Part shown: positions 31,026 through 39,278 of the stretch, in pieces | How the letters are laid out: every line of letters starts with the position of its first letter | Numbering within the stretch: the first letter of the stretch is position 1 | From: a virus | Direction: 5' to 3' (one strand) | Virus record (IMG/VR): IMGVR_UViG_3300031576_000008 | Coordinates: 41,994-105,993 of that record | Length of the DNA: 64,000 bases | The notes under the pieces: generated by a model | Seen by the model: only the letters and a program-made list of their open reading frames with translations | Database searches by the model: none | What the model was told of the DNA's origin: nothing | Program-made: the position numbers and the translations under genes

Positions 31026-31757
31026 CTAGGCCTCCTCTTCCTTGATGTTCCAGAGCTCCCGGATGATCGACTCCAGCGTGTGCTCCACGTGCCAATCGAG
31101 CGCGAGGATTCCGTCCATCCCCTTCTCATCGGAGTACTTCTGCCACTTATCGAGCATCTCCTCGTTGGCCTTGTAGAAGTCGTTCCGCCAGAGCTTCTGA
31201 TCCGGCTGGATCTCCTTGGGCACGAGGGTGAAGTGGTTGTTGATGTGGGCGGTGAACTCGCTCGTGAGGAAGTACTTGAGGTACGAGCCCGCCGTCTCGG
31301 CCGGATCCTGCGTGATCGGCCACATGGCCCGGGTGCCCGTGCAGATGTGCCCGTAGGGCAGCGACAGGTTCGGGAGGGCCGCCATCCCGAGCTGGTCCTT
31401 CATGCTCATGATCTTCTTCTTGGCCACGAGCGCATAGCCGTTTTCGATCGCGCCCCCACGGAAGAAGAGCGCGATGTACATGTGCGGCATGATGATCGAA
31501 TAGGCCGTGCGTGCGTTCGTGTTCTCGTTCAGGTACTGAATGACCCGCTTCTTGGGCTCCATGTACATCAGGAAGAAGCGGCGACGGTCGTGCTGCCCGA
31601 ACGCGGCGCAGCCGGCATCGCCGTACGGCAGGAAGACCGGGGCGAAGCTGAACCGGTTCTGCAGGGACTTGAGGAGTTCGCTCATCGGCCCGTTCGCCAC
31701 GATGCGTCCTTCGAGCGCGTACCACATGCCATCGCGCGCGAAGAGGATCTGTTCCAT
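31026..31757 (-). CDS. E2-like protein 2 (Prok-E2 family D / PRTRC protein B-like)
   Basis: 243 aa from ATG 31757 (MEQILFARDG), with GAAAGGACCC upstream; the longer frame from 31799 lacks a site. LPNLSLPYGHICTG carries Cys139, and AGSYLKYFLTSEF follows, paralleling protein 1 residue for residue. It is the first gene of the conjugation operon after the 1-kb non-coding region. Duplicate E2s imply two acceptor specificities or a heterodimer. Confidence 0.75.
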   Translation of the reverse strand: MEQILFARDGMWYALEGRIVANGPMSELLKSLQNRFSFAPVFLPYGDAGCAAFGQHDRRRFFLMYMEPKKRVIQYLNENTNARTAYSIIMPHMYIALFFRGGAIENGYALVAKKKIMSMKDQLGMAALPNLSLPYGHICTGTRAMWPITQDPAETAGSYLKYFLTSEFTAHINNHFTLVPKEIQPDQKLWRNDFYKANEEMLDKWQKYSDEKGMDGILALDWHVEHTLESIIRELWNIKEEEA

Positions 31758-32798
31758 GATGGGTCCTTTCGTATGGGTTTTTAAGGGGAATGCTTCCATG
31801 CTTGGAGATCCGGGTTTCCAACGGTCTGGACTCCAGATCCCAGTCGAAGAGAGCGGCTGTATGCGACCGGAGACTGGGATCTGGAGTCCAGTCCGGTGGA
31901 AACGGAGGATCTTCCCCCATCTTCAGCCGCATGAGCGAGAACCAATCAGGCGGTGCGCCTGACGTGCTCTTTGTGCAAGAGCGTGCCATGGAAGCTTGTG
32001 ATGATCAGGCGGGCATCCATCGGATGCCCTCAAGCCGGAAAGCAATACTGAAGGCGGAGAAACACCGAGGCGTCAGCGCCGAGGTCTTCTCACGGGATTG
32101 CCCCGTGAGGATTCTCGCGTCCTACTGGTCTACTGCGTATCGTGCAATTCCGTGAGAAGATCGAGGCGATGTCGCCGGGGTGTTTCGCAGCCGAGCTCTT
32201 CTTCACTGGATGCACGTCATTCCAACCGGTCGGATCAACCGGCCTCGCCATACAGCGCGATGTGCTAAAGCTTTCCGGGTACTACTCCTTCATGCTTGAA
32301 CCCCAGCACGGCGGGACATCGCCGTGCCGAGGACGGATTCGGAGCCCTGTTCTTCAGGGGTCAGGGGTCCCCTAAGAACAGGGGCAGTAGCGGAGAACCC
32401 ACAGGGCGGGCAGGCGGCCCTTCCGGGCCGCCTGCCGTCCGTTCTCGGCCGGAGATGTCCGGCGGTGCGGGGTTCTTCAGCTGCTTCGTGGCATTGGGTC
32501 ACGAACCAGCCCGACGATGCGCCGGGCCATCCGCATGGATCGCTCCATGCAGCCAGTCCATGAAGGAAACTTTCACGCTTCGTAATGTACCGGTAGACTG
32601 CTTCTGAGACAGCCTGTAGTCCTGTCCGGCGATGCACCGGACATGGGATGAAGCATCCTATCGATTGCCGTCCCACCCGAGCCGTGCCCTGCTTCAACCA
32701 ATTTAAGTGACATTTCAAATACTCAGACATTCAACTGATTCGCCATTGTGGGCACCGGACGGCAACGTCACGAATGCAATCAACCCGTGCCGTGAAAG
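31758..32798 (-). other. 1-kb non-coding region packed with hairpins
   Basis: No frame here has a ribosome-binding site with protein-like sequence. I count at least twelve perfect or near-perfect hairpins, for example 31946-31962 (TCAGGCG-GTG-CGCCTGA), 32011-32029 (GGGCATCC stem), 32089-32109 (CTCACGGG stem), 32306-32327, 32347-32383 and 32409-32436 (12-bp stem, TTCC loop). The region lies between the reverse transcriptase gene and the E2-like operon on the same strand. It could encode a structured RNA or several. Confidence 0.6.
31806..31912 (-). ncRNA. Long hairpin resembling a retron msd or large regulatory stem
   Basis: The central arms 31826-31845 and 31872-31891 form a perfect 20-bp stem with a 26-nt loop. 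Pairing continues outward with a few mismatches to 31806 and 31912, giving a stem of about 40 bp. It lies 49 nt upstream of the second E2-like start and about 900 nt downstream of the RT gene on the same strand. Retron msd stems look like this, but known retron RNAs precede the RT gene. Confidence 0.5.
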
Positions 32799-33794
32799 TT
32801 AGATCGTTAGCCTTGCGTCGATGATCGCTTCAGCAGCCAAGAGGTCCTTCGAGTACTTGTCGAAGTACTTCGGATTGATATGTCGTGCGAACGAGAACCA
32901 GCCTTTGAGGCTCGTGAGCTCGTTCTTGAGCTCCTTCCAGTCGGTGACGGCCTTGCCCTCCTTGTTGACGCCGAGAACCGCCGCCTTCTTGATCTGATTG
33001 ACGGCGGCGCGATGATTCCTCCTCGCATCACGCGGGATGTTGAGCTTCTCGTTGATGACGATGCCACAGAGGATCTGCCGCCCGCTCTTCTTGCGCATGA
33101 CGTGGAACTTCGCGCGGTTGAGCTTGAATCCGTTGGCTTCGATGATCCGGCAGAGTCCTCCGACGATGCCGACGACCTTGTGCTTGTTGGATGAGAAGGC
33201 CAGATTGTCGGCGTAGCGCGTGTAGCGCCCGTCCTCCGGGCACTGCTCGCGCATGAACTTGGCCAGCTTGAAGTCGATGATCTTGAATGCCATGTTCGCA
33301 AGAAACGGCGAGAGCGCGCTTCCCTGCGGCAGGCCCAGCTTGAACATGTCCAAGGGTGACGGGATGAACGCGAACTGGATCAGGCCCAAGGGCGGCGGAA
33401 TGTCGAGAATCCTCTTCCCCGTGACGGCCTCGGTCGGGAAGATCTTGAACCGCGTCTCCAGTTCTGCAGGCGTCAGGTTCTCCGCCTCCCATGCCCGCTT
33501 GACGTGCTCGGGCGTGACGTTCGGGAAGAAGTCCTTGATGTCCAGATGCACGATGAAGTTCCGCCCGACGTGGGCGGAGGCGTGCTCCTTGATGCCCTTG
33601 TTGCGCACGAAGCCTGTGGCGTAGGGACCGGCACCGATCCCGGTGCGGTACTCGTTGTACAGCAGCTGACGCTGCTTCATCTTGAGGTCGTCGTCAGGCG
33701 CGTGGATGATGCGCAGTCCGCCGCTCGCCTTGGGAATGACGATCCGCTTGTAGCGCTTCTCCATCAAACGGCAGGCAGCCATGAGCTCTTCCAT
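32799..33794 (-). CDS. Retron-type reverse transcriptase with YADN active-site variant
   Basis: 331 aa from ATG 33794 behind GGGGGAGAG. Motifs: HVGRNFIVHLDIKDFFPNV (Asp85), LGLPQGSALSPFLANM (154-168), YTRYADNLAFSSN (191-203) and a thumb region LCGIVINEKLNIPRDARR resembling the retron VTG-type block. The usual YxDD box reads YADN. A DGR-type box was not seen, so retron or group II-like ancestry is favoured. The gene is followed by 1 kb of hairpin-rich DNA and then the ubiquitin-like operon. Confidence 0.85.
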   Translation of the reverse strand: MEELMAACRLMEKRYKRIVIPKASGGLRIIHAPDDDLKMKQRQLLYNEYRTGIGAGPYATGFVRNKGIKEHASAHVGRNFIVHLDIKDFFPNVTPEHVKRAWEAENLTPAELETRFKIFPTEAVTGKRILDIPPPLGLIQFAFIPSPLDMFKLGLPQGSALSPFLANMAFKIIDFKLAKFMREQCPEDGRYTRYADNLAFSSNKHKVVGIVGGLCRIIEANGFKLNRAKFHVMRKKSGRQILCGIVINEKLNIPRDARRNHRAAVNQIKKAAVLGVNKEGKAVTDWKELKNELTSLKGWFSFARHINPKYFDKYSKDLLAAEAIIDARLTI

Positions 33795-33912
33795 GATCTC
33801 TCCCCCATCCGGGCGGTTCGCCCGGGTCAAATAATTCGGTCCATCTGGCGACGAATTTCTTCGTATTTGCCTCCTAAAGATGCTTTAGGGGCCCTTTTTG
33901 GGCCCGCTGGAC

Positions 33913-33948
33913 AACAAAAAAGGCCGCTAGGAGGAGTTCCCAGCGGCC
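33913..33948 (-). terminator. Intrinsic terminator upstream of the RT gene
   Basis: Arms GGCCGCT and AGCGGCC (33922-33928 and 33942-33948) are followed by a U-run (TTTTTTGTTG) on the minus strand. It ends the transcript of the 183-aa gene. The 33795-33912 leader of the RT gene holds two more hairpins (GGGCCC-AAAAA-GGGCCC and CCTAAAG-CAT-CTTTAGG). Confidence 0.85.
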
Positions 33949-33978
33949 TTCTTGTTGCGACCCTTCCCGTTTCCCGGT

Positions 33979-34530
33979 CTACAGACCGATCGACTGCTCT
34001 TCGTACTTCTTCTTGGCGTACTCGAATCCTTCGACGTCGTCGCTGAAGACGACGAGTCCATGCGAGAACCCGAAGCTCTTGGTCCAGCCCAAGAAGAAGT
34101 CGCCCTTCATCGGGTTGAGCATTTCAGGCTTGAACTCGGTCCGCTTGATGTGGCGGATGTCTTTGTCCTTGAAGACCTCCGCGAAGTCGGCTTCGGCCGG
34201 CGGATTCTTCATGTGCCAGTCCTCGAAGTCCTTGCGCGAGAACTCCGAGCGTTCTGGGTGGATGGCTCCGTAATTCGCGATGGTCCGCCAGAGGAAGAGC
34301 CGCGCGCTCCTCCCATAGACCTCGACATCATGGGCCCCGGACTCCAGCGTCTCGAGACTCGTGTTGACCGATCCGACGAGGTCGGGCGCGCACCAGAGAT
34401 CGGGGTTGCCCTTGACACCTTCGGTATTGTTCCACTTCTCGTCGGCCCATTCTTCCACGCTCTTGTGGAAGTAGACGAACGGCCAGTCATGCTTCGATGA
34501 CAGGTCGTCGCGCGAGACCAGATGAATCAT
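33979..34530 (-). CDS. Hypothetical protein
   Basis: 183 aa from ATG 34530 after CTAGGAGAGCGC. A globular, aromatic-rich sequence (HDWPFVYFHKSVEEWADEKW, RLFLWRTIANYG). It ends 30 nt before a good terminator. No family recognised. Confidence 0.55.
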   Translation of the reverse strand: MIHLVSRDDLSSKHDWPFVYFHKSVEEWADEKWNNTEGVKGNPDLWCAPDLVGSVNTSLETLESGAHDVEVYGRSARLFLWRTIANYGAIHPERSEFSRKDFEDWHMKNPPAEADFAEVFKDKDIRHIKRTEFKPEMLNPMKGDFFLGWTKSFGFSHGLVVFSDDVEGFEYAKKKYEEQSIGL

Positions 34531-34565
34531 GCGCTCTCCTAGTTTCCCTTCCCATTCGTTCCCGG

Positions 34566-34742
34566 TCATTCCGCACACGCTGCAATCGTCTCGATCACCT
34601 TCAAGTGCTCTTCCGGTGACATCCTCTCCCGGCATTTCTGGCAGTTCGTGACGTGCCGCATCAGATGCTTGAGCTCATCCTCGGACAGGGTCCCCAGCTT
34701 TTCCTGACACTTCGTCAGGACCGTGGCCTTGGTGCAATCCAT
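34566..34742 (-). CDS. Small zf-HC2-like (anti-sigma-type) zinc protein
   Basis: 58 aa from ATG 34742. The motif HLMRHVTNCQKCRERM is the H-x3-C-x2-C pattern of the zinc-finger anti-sigma (zf-HC2) fold. GGTGGAGAGAGGA provides the ribosome-binding site. A phage protein of this type could bind and redirect a host sigma factor, but this is inference from the motif. Confidence 0.6.
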   Translation of the reverse strand: MDCTKATVLTKCQEKLGTLSEDELKHLMRHVTNCQKCRERMSPEEHLKVIETIAACAE

Positions 34743-34769
34743 TCCTCTCTCCACCTCTCCATGCTTGGA

Positions 34770-35159
34770 TCAAACGACCGTCTCCTCAAATCTCCTGCTC
34801 CATTCCAACCATGCGAACGTCCGGCATCCCAGACAGCTCTTCACGTGGACTGTCGGCAGCCAGTCATTCGCGTCCTGCTGCAGATGGGCGATCTCCGACA
34901 CCGAGAGACACTCGGACCCCATGGTGTAGGAATGTGTCAGATCCGGCAGCCGCTTCTTCAGCTCGTTTTCGATCTTGGGCAGGCGCTTGGCCCGCTCTTT
35001 GTCGAAGGAGTAAAAGAAGGCGACGAGCTTCTCAAGAAACTCCTTGGCCTTCAAGGTCTTTTCCTTGTCGTAGTGCTGCCGGATCGTGGGGTTGTACTTG
35101 AGCGCCTCTGCCATGAGATCGTATTCGCTCTTCGAGAAATGTCGTTTCCTGTCGCTCAT
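34770..35159 (-). CDS. Hypothetical helical protein
   Basis: 129 aa from ATG 35159 after GGAGGAAACCC. Helical and charged, with a C-terminal CLGCRTFAW Cys pair. Nothing beyond a possible zinc knuckle can be inferred. Confidence 0.55.
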   Translation of the reverse strand: MSDRKRHFSKSEYDLMAEALKYNPTIRQHYDKEKTLKAKEFLEKLVAFFYSFDKERAKRLPKIENELKKRLPDLTHSYTMGSECLSVSEIAHLQQDANDWLPTVHVKSCLGCRTFAWLEWSRRFEETVV

Positions 35160-35260
35160 GGGTTTCCTCCGAAGCCTTCTTCCGCTCGTAGAAATCGAAC
35201 ATCAACGCGGCGAACCACCGCGTCCACGGATCGGATCCGTTGGGGTCCAAGGCTTCTTGA

Positions 35261-35449
35261 CTAGCTTCCGAGTTCCTGCTTGCGTTTCTGGGCCGTCCGT
35301 TCCCAGCGCCGACGCGTCTTCTCGCTGGCGAAGGGATACTCGCGCCCCTCTTGGAGGAGCTTGCAGATCTCCTCGTCCGAGGCCGCCGCCCGCAGCTTGG
35401 AATAGATCCCATCCGTGCGCGACTCCGAGCGTTTGCATTTCACGTTCAT
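35261..35449 (-). CDS. Small basic protein
   Basis: 62 aa from ATG 35449, starting MNVKCKRSESRTDG and ending in an Arg/Lys-rich helix (SEKTRRRWERTAQKRKQEL). AGGAACTCCTC lies upstream inside the overlapping neighbour, with a 4-nt overlap (ATGA). No family recognised. Confidence 0.5.
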   Translation of the reverse strand: MNVKCKRSESRTDGIYSKLRAAASDEEICKLLQEGREYPFASEKTRRRWERTAQKRKQELGS

Positions 35450-35859
35450 GAGGAGTTCCTCCAGTCGTCTTCGCTGAACACCTTCTGGCCTATGGCTTCT
35501 TCGATCTTGCGCATGAGCTCGCTGCGCATGGTTCCGATGACCGACTCCGTCTCCGACATCAGGTCCCGGATCTTCCCGATGCGCGCGTCCACCAGCTCCA
35601 ACGCCATCTCTCCAAGCATCCGGTCGTGCTGCTTGTCCCATTCCTCGCAGACCTCGAGGATCGGTATCTCGACCCCATTCCAAAGGAGCTGGACTTCGCA
35701 CTTGCCTTCTTTCCAGTCGACCATCAGCTTGTCGTCATCCTGCACGCTACGTTTTCTGATCTTCGTCATCGCGTTGAGTAGCATGTGCTCGAACATCCCC
35801 TTTCCGCCCGTGGGCGGATTCCTGAACCATTCCGTTACTTCCTTCGGGTCGAACTTCAT
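35446..35859 (-). CDS. Hypothetical helical protein
   Basis: 137 aa from ATG 35859. Mostly helical, with LELVDARIGKIRDLMSETESV and MRSELMRKIEEAIG. It overlaps the next gene by 4 nt. Not recognised. Confidence 0.55.
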   Translation of the reverse strand: MKFDPKEVTEWFRNPPTGGKGMFEHMLLNAMTKIRKRSVQDDDKLMVDWKEGKCEVQLLWNGVEIPILEVCEEWDKQHDRMLGEMALELVDARIGKIRDLMSETESVIGTMRSELMRKIEEAIGQKVFSEDDWRNSS

Positions 35860-35875
35860 GGGTTGCGTCTCCTCG

Positions 35876-36031
35876 CTAGAATCCGTGTGCCTTCTTCTCG
35901 CATTCCTTCGAGCAGAACACCTCCTCGAGTGCGACGAAGATCTTGCAGTTGGGACCGCCGCATTTGACGAGCTTCTTCGTCTCGTCCTTGGCGGACACTT
36001 TCTGCTTCTCGTCGGGCTGGGTGCGCATCAT
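35876..36031 (-). CDS. Small zinc-knuckle protein (51 aa)
   Basis: ATG 36031 follows AGAGAGGAACC and the stop is TAG 35876. The sequence has a lysine-rich start, CGGPNCKIF and CSKECEKK, the pattern of a small treble-clef or MYND-like knuckle (C-x4-C ... C-x3-C). It was found by reading the frame in a gap between larger genes. Confidence 0.6.
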   Translation of the reverse strand: MMRTQPDEKQKVSAKDETKKLVKCGGPNCKIFVALEEVFCSKECEKKAHGF

Positions 36032-36089
36032 GGTTCCTCTCTGGTTGTCTGCCTCTCTCGGACATAGCGGTCGTGGTTCTCCTTTCAGA

Positions 36090-36578
36090 TCAAGATACGT
36101 TTCGGCGTGCGGGCCGGCCGCTGGCCTCGAGCCACTTCTCGTTTACATGCTTGCACTGGTAATTGTCCGTCTCTTCCCAGTCGAGCGCCTGCAGCAACGA
36201 CCACGGCCCTTCGTCAAACGGTATGAAGCTTGGGCCCACTTCCCATGTGACGCGGCGGCATGCCCATCCGCTTTCTCCGTTCGGCCGCCACGCGGGACCC
36301 TTGAGCAGCACCAGCGTGTTGTGTCCTTCGACCACCGGCAGCTTGGCCGAAAGGATCTTGTTCACCCACGTCTCGTTGAAGTACCGACGGACGCCGAATT
36401 CGATGTACGTCCTGACCAGCCGGATTTCGTCATCTGTCGGCATCGTCGACTCCACGTCGATCGAGACGGTCGGGCGCTCGAACATGATGGCCGCGAACGT
36501 GCAGATGCCAAGCCCGCGCCCTTTTGTCACTGGCACCTTGAACGACTCAATGTGCTGGACCTGTTCCTGAGTAAGCAT
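36090..36578 (-). CDS. Hypothetical protein
   Basis: 162 aa from ATG 36578 behind AAAAGGAGAACG. Alpha/beta globular, with TKGRGLGICTFAAIMFE and a Trp-rich second half. No family recognised. Confidence 0.55.
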   Translation of the reverse strand: MLTQEQVQHIESFKVPVTKGRGLGICTFAAIMFERPTVSIDVESTMPTDDEIRLVRTYIEFGVRRYFNETWVNKILSAKLPVVEGHNTLVLLKGPAWRPNGESGWACRRVTWEVGPSFIPFDEGPWSLLQALDWEETDNYQCKHVNEKWLEASGRPARRNVS

Positions 36579-36595
36579 CGTTCTCCTTTTCTCAA

Positions 36596-36743
36596 AAAGT
36601 GCGAAACCTTGCTTGGCCGCAGGGTATTCCCCGAATACCCAAGGCCCGTGCCCTGAACGGCTAGAGAGATGTCCGGCGCGGCGAATCACCGCGCCTGCTC
36701 CGGATGCCAAATCGCATCCGATGAGCGGTGCCAAGGCTTCTAG
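36596..36743 (-). other. Intercistronic hairpin cluster
   Basis: The gap after the Cys-rich gene has GGGTATTC-CCC-GAATACCC (36617-36636 region), GGCGCGG-7nt-CCGCGCC and CGGATGC-6nt-GCATCCG hairpins. It lacks a convincing ORF or promoter. Confidence 0.45.
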
Positions 36744-39218
36744 TTACTTGTCCTTCTTCCGACGGCCGATGCCGAAGATCCGGTCGACCTCCTCACGCCG
36801 GAACTTCTTGTCGCATTCCTTCTGGAACTCCGGGGTCTCGAACCTCTCGCGCACCGGCTCGAATGACCGCTCGACCTGATAGACAGACCACTTCCTGATG
36901 GATTCCTTGCGCTCCATCATCTCGCGCGCAGCGCAGCGTTCCTCCTCGTCACGCAGGTAGGTGCGTGAGGCGCACTCGTCGCACGCGAAGTAGAGCTTCT
37001 TGCGCTCCTCATTTTCGAGCTCCTTCTTCTCGATCTCTTTCTGTTCGGGCCCTTCTTTCTTGGACTTGGGTGGAACCAGATGGAGCGGACTTCCACAGGG
37101 GACCTCGCAGGCGCACCGGACATACCTTGGCTGGTTGAAGATCGTGTCGATGTCGAACGCTGGCTTGGTGACCGCATGCTCGCTGGCGAGCCGGACAGGG
37201 TGCTCTCTCTGCTTGACGACTTCGATGATGGAGCCATCTGCCCGATGCATCGTGATCTCCCTTTCCACGTTGATCGTCCGGTCGACCACGTAGAGCTTGA
37301 TCACCTCGGTCTTGGCCTTGGGATACATGTCGCCCAGCGAGTAGGGAAGCGTGTGATACGGACAGAACCCTTCGCCCGCGCATTTCGTCCGAAGCATGGC
37401 GTAGTTGATCGTGACGTACCGCTCTTCTTGCTCCTTCTCGCTTACCGAGCCTCCGGTCCGCTCCAGAACCACCGGCCTGACGACGCGCCTCAGCTCGACG
37501 GTCTGGATCTCGCCCGATGCCTTGTCGAACGTCCCGTCCGGACGCCTGACTTTCCACCAGCCCAGCTTGTGGACGCGCTTGACGGGCCTGCCGCAGATCT
37601 CGCAGCAGAACTTGTCGGGCTCGTTGATGATCTTGACCGGCGGGTTGTAGATCACGGCGGTCTCCGCCAGACTCAGGCTGCGAGGCGTGTGGAGGCTGCT
37701 GCTCCCATCGAGGTCTGCATACGTTGTCGAAATCCGCTTGAGCAGGAGCAGCAGGTCGAAGTGAACCACCCCTGTCTGGCTGGCGACTTCCTTGGCCAAC
37801 GCGAGCTTCCGGCGGCTCTTGTCGATCTCCTGCCGCATGCCGAGGATCTTCGCCTTGGAGAGCTCGTACTGGATCTGGTCCTCGCGGGTGGACAGGTTGA
37901 GATCCTTTTGGAACATCTCCAGATAGACGATCTGATCGACACTACGCCGGATCTCATCCTCGAAGCGGGCCACCCGCTCGACGGCCCCCGCGAACCGCTT
38001 TCTCGTGGAATTGAAGTAGTTGCGGATGCGTTGCCTCAGCTCGACGATCTGGGCAGGGTTCTCGAACTTGCGCTGACGCTGGATGGTCGAGCCGAGTCCT
38101 TTGACCGTCCGGTGCTCATCGCAGAGGAGCGATCCGGCGGCCTGTGGCTGCTTGCAGTCCGGGTAGCGGATGCACTTCGCATGATCGCTGCAGAATGGGC
38201 CCGGCTCGTCGATCCGGAGCTTCCTGACCTTGAGGGACGTAGGATCGATCGCATCCGGATCTTCGCCTCGTTGCTCCGCCTCCCGGCGGGCTTCATCCAT
38301 GGCCTTGTCCTTGCACGTCGGGCAGTGGGAGCGATCCGTATGAGCATGGCAGGTCTTGTCGTTGTGATGGTTGAGGATCTCCTCGCAGGCCACTTCGCCC
38401 GCGCCAAGACATGGCCGGCACATCTCGAGAACCGGATCCTTCTTGACCGTCCGCCTGCCGAGACACGTGACGCAGGCGCGCTTCCTGTCGCCGAGGCATT
38501 CCGGGCAGACCGCGTCCTCGCCGGTTTCCACCTCGCGCTTGCCGGCGCAAGCGGCACACTTCTTCTTCGCGTTGCACTTCCGGAGCATGATGCCCGCGCC
38601 TTCACAAGCGTAGCAATCACCGTTCGCCTGCTTGTCCCCATTGCACGCCGGACAGGGATCATCCATGCGCGGCCGATGCACGATCACTTCGGGGTTGGCG
38701 CAGAGGAAGCAGACGTATTTCCCTAGATATGGTGCAAGCCGCTCCCGGAAGATGCTATCGACATCGTTGAGATAGACGCGATCAGTCGAGCCGATGGGAC
38801 CGCGCCGACCCCAGCGAAGCGACGCGCTCCGGGGCTCCCGACCTTCGGGATCGGTCATCTCTTCGTGGACCTTGCAGAAGAGCGAACCCGAAAGGGCCAG
38901 CTCCTTGCAGTCGGCCTTCTCCCAGCTGCAGAGCTTCTGGGCAACCTTCATGAGGACGGCCGAGACCTCCTCGCCGCAGGAGGCGCACGTGCCGGGCCTG
39001 AGCCAGTAGCACTTCTCGCACCGCTGCGAGACGCCAACATTGACAGTCTCGCACTCGGGGCAATTCCAGCTGAAGGTCTCCCGGTAATGCTCACGGCAGA
39101 GGAGCATGATGCCGAGAGCCTCCACCTCGACTTCCCATGTCGCCTCGTGCGCGCACAGGGGATACGTGCATTGTCCCTGCACGCCCATGCCGATCGCTTT
39201 GATGAGTCTTGCGGTCAT
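36744..39218 (-). CDS. Giant Cys-rich protein with DnaJ-like CxxCxG zinc repeats
   Basis: 824 aa from ATG 39218 after GAAGGAGAAACGC. More than ten CxxC pairs: CPECETVN, CASCGEE, CFLCANPE, CPACNGD, CYACEGAG, CAACAGK, CPECLGD, CVTCLGR, CRPCLGAG, CPTCKD, CCEICGRP, CDEC. Six of them resemble the CxxCxGxG units of the DnaJ central domain (which has four), but no J-domain is present. A coiled coil lies around residues 400-490. A zinc-bound scaffold for protein or RNA binding is the cautious reading. Confidence 0.65.
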   Translation of the reverse strand: MTARLIKAIGMGVQGQCTYPLCAHEATWEVEVEALGIMLLCREHYRETFSWNCPECETVNVGVSQRCEKCYWLRPGTCASCGEEVSAVLMKVAQKLCSWEKADCKELALSGSLFCKVHEEMTDPEGREPRSASLRWGRRGPIGSTDRVYLNDVDSIFRERLAPYLGKYVCFLCANPEVIVHRPRMDDPCPACNGDKQANGDCYACEGAGIMLRKCNAKKKCAACAGKREVETGEDAVCPECLGDRKRACVTCLGRRTVKKDPVLEMCRPCLGAGEVACEEILNHHNDKTCHAHTDRSHCPTCKDKAMDEARREAEQRGEDPDAIDPTSLKVRKLRIDEPGPFCSDHAKCIRYPDCKQPQAAGSLLCDEHRTVKGLGSTIQRQRKFENPAQIVELRQRIRNYFNSTRKRFAGAVERVARFEDEIRRSVDQIVYLEMFQKDLNLSTREDQIQYELSKAKILGMRQEIDKSRRKLALAKEVASQTGVVHFDLLLLLKRISTTYADLDGSSSLHTPRSLSLAETAVIYNPPVKIINEPDKFCCEICGRPVKRVHKLGWWKVRRPDGTFDKASGEIQTVELRRVVRPVVLERTGGSVSEKEQEERYVTINYAMLRTKCAGEGFCPYHTLPYSLGDMYPKAKTEVIKLYVVDRTINVEREITMHRADGSIIEVVKQREHPVRLASEHAVTKPAFDIDTIFNQPRYVRCACEVPCGSPLHLVPPKSKKEGPEQKEIEKKELENEERKKLYFACDECASRTYLRDEEERCAAREMMERKESIRKWSVYQVERSFEPVRERFETPEFQKECDKKFRREEVDRIFGIGRRKKDK

Positions 39219-39250
39219 CGCGTTTCTCCTTCGTGTCGAAAGTGTTCGCC

Positions 39251-39269
39251 GGAGAAGAACGCCTTCTCC
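39251..39269 (-). promoter_or_regulatory. Pentaloop hairpin (GCGTT loop on minus strand)
   Basis: Stem GGAGAAG / CTTCTCC with plus-strand loop AACGC, 33 nt upstream of the Cys-rich gene's ATG. Member of a recurrent family described in the findings. Confidence 0.65.
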
Positions 39270-39278
39270 TACATGGCG

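Noticed and set aside
31147-31989. A 280-codon open frame across the long hairpin and the second E2 gene.
   Set aside because: It is the out-of-frame shadow of the E2-like gene; the composition is Arg/His/Pro-rich and no ribosome-binding site precedes it.
32290-32730. A 146-codon minus-strand ORF in the hairpin-rich region.
   Set aside because: No ribosome-binding site, non-protein-like Arg/Gly/Pro composition, and it runs through strong hairpins.
32600-33830. A diversity-generating retroelement (template and variable repeats).
   Set aside because: The RT lacks a DGR-type SQ motif, and I saw no near-repeat with adenine-specific changes in the window.
35032-35412. A minus ORF with a convincing middle part (WTRWFAALMFDFYERKK).
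   Set aside because: It overlaps two better genes by more than 100 nt and has no start or ribosome-binding site; possible remnant or frameshift, not annotated.
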